DNA from: an uncultured beta proteobacterium
GTDB lineage: Bacteria; Pseudomonadota; Gammaproteobacteria; Burkholderiales; Burkholderiaceae_C
NCBI GenBank assembly: GCA_903958915.1
Contig: CAJBVC010000076.1
Span: 1 to 11,812, forward strand
Direction: 5' to 3'
DNA length: 11,812 nt
The notes under the pieces were generated by a model. It ran no database searches. It had not been told where the DNA came from and worked only from the letters and a program-made list of their open reading frames with translations. Of the stretch, positions 7,309-11,812 are shown one piece after another. A program made the translations under genes and the position numbers. The stretch's first letter is position 1, and each line of letters opens with the position of its first letter.

Positions 7309-10119
7309 CTAAGGATTCAGGAGAACGGCCGCCGCGCCAAGGGGCACCGCGACTCCGTTGGTGATGGCCAGGTACATGACCTGCAGATCGAGACTTCCGG
7401 TCGGGGTCAGAAAATGAAAGTCGTCAATATAGCCCTCCGCCGTGCTGTCCAGAGCATCGCCATTGGGCCACAGGAACACGACATTTCGGGCATTGGCCTG
7501 GTTTTCCCAATCCTCGAAATCGACCCGGTCAGGTAGGCCCGACTTGGCGCCGTCGGCATACAGCAGTCTCTTGGGGCCTAGGAACGGTAACGGACCGGCC
7601 AACTGTCCGGTGGTGTTGGAGGTGTCGCCGTAATAAAGCTTGTAGCGCACCCCGCCGACGTGCATCGGAAACGCCGCCTGCACGTTGGTAAAGAGTTTGG
7701 GGCAACCTGCAGTATCGTATTGAACGTCCCAGGTGCTGCCATTCCAGACCGCATAGCCGTGGGTCCGGTTGGCCGTGCTGCAGCCCGTGATACTGCCGCT
7801 GGTGAACACCATGAAAGTGCCAGGTGCACCGTCCCAGCGCCAGTCGGTCTGGGTCGGGTAACCGACCTTGTTCTGGCGGGCATTCAGGATTTTGGCATTT
7901 GCGGCCACGGTGTCGCCTTCAACACCTACGGCCACCGACAATGCACAGCCGCCGCCGGTAGAAAAGTCAGCCGTGGTTGAGCAGGTGGTCGAGGTGCTGC
8001 TGCTGTTGAAATCCTGGCCGGTATAACCGTCGACGCTGTCGATGCTGAAGATGCGCGTCTTGAGGTCTGCCCCTGTCGCCTCAAAAAACACCCGCACCTT
8101 GCCGCCCAAGGCAGCCGACAGCGGGACACCCTGTCCGGTTGCCACCGTTTTAACCAGCGTGGCCGCCGGTGTCGGCGTCAATATGCCAGTTGTCGCCCCG
8201 CTGGTCACAAAGCTCAGATAGCTTGACGGCTGCGCTGCGCTGGTGGCGCTGGCCGTGAGCGCCGTGGACAGCGCCTGAAGGCCAGACACCAGACTTGGCC
8301 CGTAATACAGCTGGATACGGTTGGCCGTGACGCCGCCCGCTTCCGGGCCAAAACGGGTAGCGCTGATACGTGCGTTGCCGTCACTGACGATGCGGCTTAG
8401 GCCGGCGGTAGTGTTGCCACTGCCCTGCAACTGCCAATATTCACTCGAAGTCGTTGCCTGAACTCCGGCGGCCGAAACACCCTGTTTGCATGCCGCGTCA
8501 GCACAACTCTTCACTACCACGGTATATGGTGTGGCCGACTTCAGAGCGGTGAGCACTAACGCATTGGATTTTGTTGTCTGCGTAACCTTGGTGTTTTGAA
8601 TTGGCTCAGTGGCAGTAACTTCGTAGTGGTCAACGCTGGACACCGGAGCGGTCCAGGAAACTGCCAACTGGGTGGAAGCACCGAACGTCTGCCCGCCTAC
8701 GGTTTGCGACCCAGATGCACCAACGACAACAGCCGAAGGCGCTTTGAGCACCACAGGCGTTGTCACAGAAGTCTTGTCCGCCCAAAACCCGGTTCCTTGA
8801 ACTAATTTTTTACCGACCGAGGCGAAATCAAGGTAACTGCTGCTTTGAATGGTCGATGCCAAGGTTCCAGCGGTGTCCAGGCTACCGGCGTAGAAATACC
8901 ACACGCCTTTGACCGGGTCCCAGGCCCACAGGCTTGATGTGTCGAAATCCGGTGGACTCCGCGTTTCGCCAACGCCAACCAAATTCCAACCTGCAACAAA
9001 CGCCGATTGAACCGCCGCCGCACTGACAGATGTTCCCGCCGGAAGATCCACCACGGCCGACACCTTGGACTGGACCCAAAAGCCCTCGCCGCTCTGGATG
9101 GACGAAAGTACGTCGTAGCCTTGGCTATTGGCGTAAACCAACAAATCCTGCGTCGACAGCGATGGGGCATAGAAGGCCCATTTCCTTTTCGAGGCGCTCC
9201 ACTTCCAGACCGACGACACTTTTGCCGCGTCAGCCAGGGATGTTGCGACATCGATGACGCCGCCTGCGGAGTTGCCCACCAGGTTCCAACCAGGGATCAA
9301 GTACACCGAACGGCGTGCTGTTGGCGTGAACTGCGCCAGGGCGGTGTTCACGTTGGCGCTGTTGGTCATGAAGCCACCATGGTCTCCATTGGGGTCGTCA
9401 ATCAGCAGTTTGAACGTGGCGCCGTACTGTGTAACCCAATTCTTGGAGGCGATCATTCCGGGGCATCCGTTCATGCCGGGCTCAGGGTCCTTTTCGCCGC
9501 AGTACATCACCCACTGCACGCCATTAAAGGGCTGTTTGCCAAAGTCACCCGCAACGACCTGCATATTGGGAGGGAAATCTGACCCGGCACCGCCAGAAAT
9601 CGACAAAGTCATGCCAAAAAACCGGTTGCCTGATGCAGTGTCCAGTGCGGTCACGCCGTAGGAATTGGCAGCGCCTCGTGAGTACCCCTGCAGCAGCACG
9701 GTGCCGGGTTGAACCCCCTTTTCGGCCAGAATGCCGGCAATGATGGGATACATCTCTGCTGGCATGTAGTAGTCATTGACTGCCTCGCCCCCACCAAACC
9801 ACCACTGCAGCGCCAAAATCGCATATCCCCTCGCCTGGGCATAGGGTTGCCACAGGTAGATGTCGTCCGTGGCGTAACTAGCGTGACCGTGAAGTCCAAC
9901 GATAACGCCCGCAGGGGGCGATGCCGAGGGCTGCCACCAGATCGAGAACGCTTTGTTGTCGCTGGTGGCGCGAATTTCAGCACCATTGGCCACCGCAAAT
10001 TGGTAACGCTCCGGGTTGGCCGCTAGCGCCTGGCCCATCAGGCTGCTTGAATCCGCTCGGGCACAAAGACAATACATTGCAAGCCATGCGAACAGGAATG
10101 CTCTTAAAGAAGTCTTCAT
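7309..10119 (-). CDS. Secreted multidomain alpha/beta hydrolase (hydrolase, 2x WNLVG module, FN3, orphan C-terminus)
   Basis: This 936-residue exported protein starts with a type I signal peptide (MKTSLRAFLFAWLAMYCLCARA, likely cut after A22); there is no lipobox. Residues about 30-268 form an alpha/beta hydrolase: HGH near 77-79 (oxyanion region), nucleophile S147 in GYSRG, and probable acid D211 (CGEKDPE) and base H247 (GDHGG). C207 and C219 may form a disulfide. Two related ~90-residue modules follow (about 273-360 and 374-460), each with GWNLVG, a W-x-W strand, a W-x-FYA motif and GFW. A fibronectin type III domain spans about 462-557. Residues 558-936 match nothing I know; they are rich in Ser, Thr, Gly and Ala, with Cys at 713, 725, 780 and 806. 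The layout recalls extracellular polyester depolymerases (catalytic, FN3, binding domain), but the substrate is unknown. AAAGGAG precedes the ATG. It diverges from dinG. Confidence 0.85.
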   Translation of the reverse strand: MKTSLRAFLFAWLAMYCLCARADSSSLMGQALAANPERYQFAVANGAEIRATSDNKAFSIWWQPSASPPAGVIVGLHGHASYATDDIYLWQPYAQARGYAILALQWWFGGGEAVNDYYMPAEMYPIIAGILAEKGVQPGTVLLQGYSRGAANSYGVTALDTASGNRFFGMTLSISGGAGSDFPPNMQVVAGDFGKQPFNGVQWVMYCGEKDPEPGMNGCPGMIASKNWVTQYGATFKLLIDDPNGDHGGFMTNSANVNTALAQFTPTARRSVYLIPGWNLVGNSAGGVIDVATSLADAAKVSSVWKWSASKRKWAFYAPSLSTQDLLVYANSQGYDVLSSIQSGEGFWVQSKVSAVVDLPAGTSVSAAAVQSAFVAGWNLVGVGETRSPPDFDTSSLWAWDPVKGVWYFYAGSLDTAGTLASTIQSSSYLDFASVGKKLVQGTGFWADKTSVTTPVVLKAPSAVVVGASGSQTVGGQTFGASTQLAVSWTAPVSSVDHYEVTATEPIQNTKVTQTTKSNALVLTALKSATPYTVVVKSCADAACKQGVSAAGVQATTSSEYWQLQGSGNTTAGLSRIVSDGNARISATRFGPEAGGVTANRIQLYYGPSLVSGLQALSTALTASATSAAQPSSYLSFVTSGATTGILTPTPAATLVKTVATGQGVPLSAALGGKVRVFFEATGADLKTRIFSIDSVDGYTGQDFNSSSTSTTCSTTADFSTGGGCALSVAVGVEGDTVAANAKILNARQNKVGYPTQTDWRWDGAPGTFMVFTSGSITGCSTANRTHGYAVWNGSTWDVQYDTAGCPKLFTNVQAAFPMHVGGVRYKLYYGDTSNTTGQLAGPLPFLGPKRLLYADGAKSGLPDRVDFEDWENQANARNVVFLWPNGDALDSTAEGYIDDFHFLTPTGSLDLQVMYLAITNGVAVPLGAAAVLLNP
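8740..9000 (-). repeat. Second WNLVG module of the secreted hydrolase
   Basis: This encodes residues about 374-460: FVAGWNLVGVG, then LWAWDPVKGVWYFYAGSLD, then GTGFWAD and VVLKAP. It is diverged from the first copy in sequence but keeps the same motif order, so this is an old internal duplication. Confidence 0.65.
9040..9303 (-). repeat. First WNLVG module of the secreted hydrolase
   Basis: This encodes residues about 273-360: YLIPGWNLVGNS, then VWKWSASKRKWAFYAPSLS, then GEGFWVQ and VVDLPAG. It aligns with the second module in order and spacing of the Trp and GFW motifs. It is probably a beta-rich accessory or binding unit. Confidence 0.65.
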
Positions 10120-10123
10120 AATT

Positions 10124-10130
10124 CTCCTTT
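10124..10130 (-). promoter_or_regulatory. Ribosome binding site of the secreted hydrolase
   Basis: The minus strand reads AAAGGAG-AATT-ATG, a strong Shine-Dalgarno with a short 4-base spacer. It fixes the start directly before a convincing signal peptide. Confidence 0.75.
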
Positions 10131-10190
10131 ACATGCTCGACCAACGCGGGATCGCATTGGGTGCTGTCTCAGCGTCAAACCAACAAGGCC

Positions 10191-10196
10191 AGTATA
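10191..10196 (-). promoter_or_regulatory. Candidate -10 element for the secreted hydrolase
   Basis: The minus strand reads TATACT (five of six matches to TATAAT), which would give a leader of about 65 bases. No matching -35 is visible at 16-18 bases, so this is weak. It sits in the 109-base spacer shared with divergent dinG. Confidence 0.25.
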
Positions 10197-10228
10197 TTCA
10201 GGAATGCACACGTCGAGAATGAATTGCC

Positions 10229-11812
10229 TTGAACCCCGAGTCACTAGTACCTTCGGCGCTTGAAGCCTTCAAGACAGTCGTTGGCAGCACTGTCGGTTTT
10301 AGAGACCGTCCGGGTCAGCACGAGATGGCTGCGTGTGTGGCACAAACGCTTGCGACGGCTGATCTGGGTGAACACCCGAACCCGGTCCAGGCAATCGCAG
10401 TGATTCAGGCCGGGACCGGCGTTGGCAAATCAGCGGCCTATGCCTCCACTGCCATAGCAATTGCCCTGCAACGAAAAACCCGGGTCCTGATTTCCACCGC
10501 GACTGTGGCCCTGCAAGAGCAGTTGATGACCAAGGACTTGCCGGCGCTGGCTGCCGCGCTGGACCAGCCCTTTGCGTTCGCACTGGCCAAAGGACGAGGA
10601 CGCTATGTGTGCAAGCTCAAGCTGGAACGCCTGGTGGGCGTGGGTCGAGGCAGTGACGAGATGTTTGATCCGGATGAAGGCGCACATCCAACCAACCGCT
10701 ACACCACGGTGCTGTCCCAGGAAGCGATGGAAGAACGCCGGACCAGGATGCTCGATACTATGGCCGTGCTGCTCGCGTCAGGGGCGTGGGAGGGCGATCG
10801 TGACACACTGCCTGAAGCCCCTGATGTGCGTGACTGGTCCCTGGTGGCCGCAGAGCGGTACACCTGCACCGTGCGGCATTGCCCGCGCTTTCGGGACTGC
10901 AGCTATTACCAGGCACGCAGTCGCCTGTCAGAGTCCAACGTGATCGTCGCCAACCACGATCTGGTATTGGCATCGCTCGGAACCAAGACCCTGCCCGATC
11001 TGGACAACTGCCTGGTGGTCTTTGATGAAGGTCACCACCTTCCCGCAGTTGCCCTCGACCAGTTTTCGAGCAGCATGGATCTCTCCAGCCTGCGTTGGCT
11101 GGACCGACTGCCCAAGGCAATGTCTGAAGTGAGTGGTGAACTGCAACTGGCGCTGGCGCAGGACGCATCCACCCTGTCCAGCCAACTCAAAACCGCCCTT
11201 ACCCAACTCGCCCGCCTGGCCATGGACCTGGTACATGTCAATACCGATGGCAAGGGCGGTAGCTTGCGCTTCGCCCACGGTCAACTACCCGATGCCCTGA
11301 CCGAGCCGGTCACGCTGATTTATGGCCACGCCCTGGCACTGTCCAAAGCGATCGATGCGCTGGGTGCAGAGATCAGGCAAGTCGCCAAAGACGATCCGTC
11401 GCGTGCGCTGCAGTGTTCCCAGCTTTACGCCAAGCTGGGCGCCCTTGCACCGCGTCTGGGCAGTGTCGTTTCCACCAGCAGCCTGCTGCTCGAGCACGGC
11501 GCCCAGCCATTGGCAAAGTGGTTGAAGGTCGACACGGCCAATCAGTTCCTGGTGGTGACCGCCCACGCCAGCCCCATCGTACCGGGCGACCTGTTGCGCC
11601 AGTTTCTATGGAGTCGGGTGCGCGCCGCAGTGGTGACCTCCGCTTCACTCACAAGCTGTGGCAGCTTCGACTACTTCCTGGAGGAAGCCGGTCTGTCTGG
11701 CAACCCGCAGGTGCAAACCCTTGAAGTCTCCAGTCCGTTCGACTATGCCAGCCAGGGAAGTCTCACGGTGGTGCAGACACGTGTCGACCCCAAGAATGCA
11801 AACGCCTACACA
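10229..11812 (+). CDS. dinG: ATP-dependent DNA helicase DinG, 5' part (3' end outside window)
   Basis: This superfamily 2, XPD-like 5'-3' DNA helicase with a 4Fe-4S cluster acts on D-loops, R-loops and forked DNA. The visible 528 codons show a Q-like motif RPGQHEM (27-33), Walker A AGTGVGKS (61-68), motif Ia STATVALQEQL and four Fe-S cysteines, C128, C213, C218 and C224. The 5- and 6-residue spacing of the last three matches E. coli DinG as I recall it. Then come NHDLVLA, the Walker B DEGH (266-269) and SASLTSCGSFDYF near 471. The frame has a TGA at 10220-10222, and the first usable start is TTG at 10229; the first in-frame ATG (10325) would remove the RPGQ motif. The Shine-Dalgarno is weak. 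The C-terminal helicase motifs lie beyond the window. It diverges from the secreted hydrolase gene. Confidence 0.93.
   Translation, partial: MNPESLVPSALEAFKTVVGSTVGFRDRPGQHEMAACVAQTLATADLGEHPNPVQAIAVIQAGTGVGKSAAYASTAIAIALQRKTRVLISTATVALQEQLMTKDLPALAAALDQPFAFALAKGRGRYVCKLKLERLVGVGRGSDEMFDPDEGAHPTNRYTTVLSQEAMEERRTRMLDTMAVLLASGAWEGDRDTLPEAPDVRDWSLVAAERYTCTVRHCPRFRDCSYYQARSRLSESNVIVANHDLVLASLGTKTLPDLDNCLVVFDEGHHLPAVALDQFSSSMDLSSLRWLDRLPKAMSEVSGELQLALAQDASTLSSQLKTALTQLARLAMDLVHVNTDGKGGSLRFAHGQLPDALTEPVTLIYGHALALSKAIDALGAEIRQVAKDDPSRALQCSQLYAKLGALAPRLGSVVSTSSLLLEHGAQPLAKWLKVDTANQFLVVTAHASPIVPGDLLRQFLWSRVRAAVVTSASLTSCGSFDYFLEEAGLSGNPQVQTLEVSSPFDYASQGSLTVVQTRVDPKNANAYT

Noticed and set aside
10057..10070. 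Lipoprotein signal in the secreted hydrolase
   Set aside because: Residues before C17 and C19 do not form a lipobox. ARA before D23 fits ordinary signal peptidase cleavage.
10185..10210. LexA/SOS box upstream of dinG
   Set aside because: The AT-rich CAGTATATTCAG stretch lacks the CTGT-N8-ACAG arrangement, so I see no support for SOS control here.

Overview
The window looks like chromosome of a betaproteobacterium, most likely Burkholderiales/Comamonadaceae (Rhodoferax- or Polaromonas-like). This rests on protein character: a GluQRS with a KLSKQNGA motif, a TrmB/RluA-like pair, a REC-DUF3369-HD-GYP regulator and a DinG typical of that group. It is my judgement from the sequence, not a database result. 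Genes are densely packed with even base composition. I see no insertion sequence, phage gene, tRNA, rRNA or CRISPR array.

Layout, left to right. 1-707 (+): 3' part of gluQRS (tRNA-Asp glutamyl-queuosine synthetase), cut by the window edge. 727-3695 (-): a two-gene operon encoding a soluble histidine kinase with an N-terminal bacteriohemerythrin sensor (2286-3695), then a response regulator with REC, DUF3369 and HD-GYP domains (727-2289). The two are coupled by a GTGA start/stop overlap with a strong AGGAGG ribosome site. 3821-5526 (+): trmB (tRNA m7G46 methyltransferase) and an RluA-type pseudouridine synthase, also overlapping by GTGA. 5523-7202 (-): a long-chain acyl-CoA synthetase that meets the pseudouridine synthase tail to tail with overlapping stop codons. 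7309-10119 (-): a 936-residue secreted multidomain alpha/beta hydrolase. 10229-11812 (+): the 5' part of dinG (Fe-S DNA helicase), starting at TTG and cut by the right edge.

How the genes may work together. The kinase/regulator pair reads as a complete pathway: an oxygen- or redox-responsive di-iron domain controls a kinase, which phosphorylates a regulator whose output is probably c-di-GMP hydrolysis. Its likely promoter carries a GGTGTGA/TCACACC dyad in the spacer facing trmB. gluQRS, trmB and the pseudouridine synthase all act on RNA modification. The secreted hydrolase next to an acyl-CoA synthetase suggests, without proving it, extracellular ester or polyester breakdown followed by CoA activation of the released acids.

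Most worth follow-up: the hemerythrin-kinase/HD-GYP module, and the hydrolase with its duplicated WNLVG modules, FN3 domain and unrecognised ~380-residue C-terminal region. No stretch over 300 bases lacks a gene. The larger gaps (3696-3820, 7203-7308, 10120-10228) hold the regulatory candidates listed.
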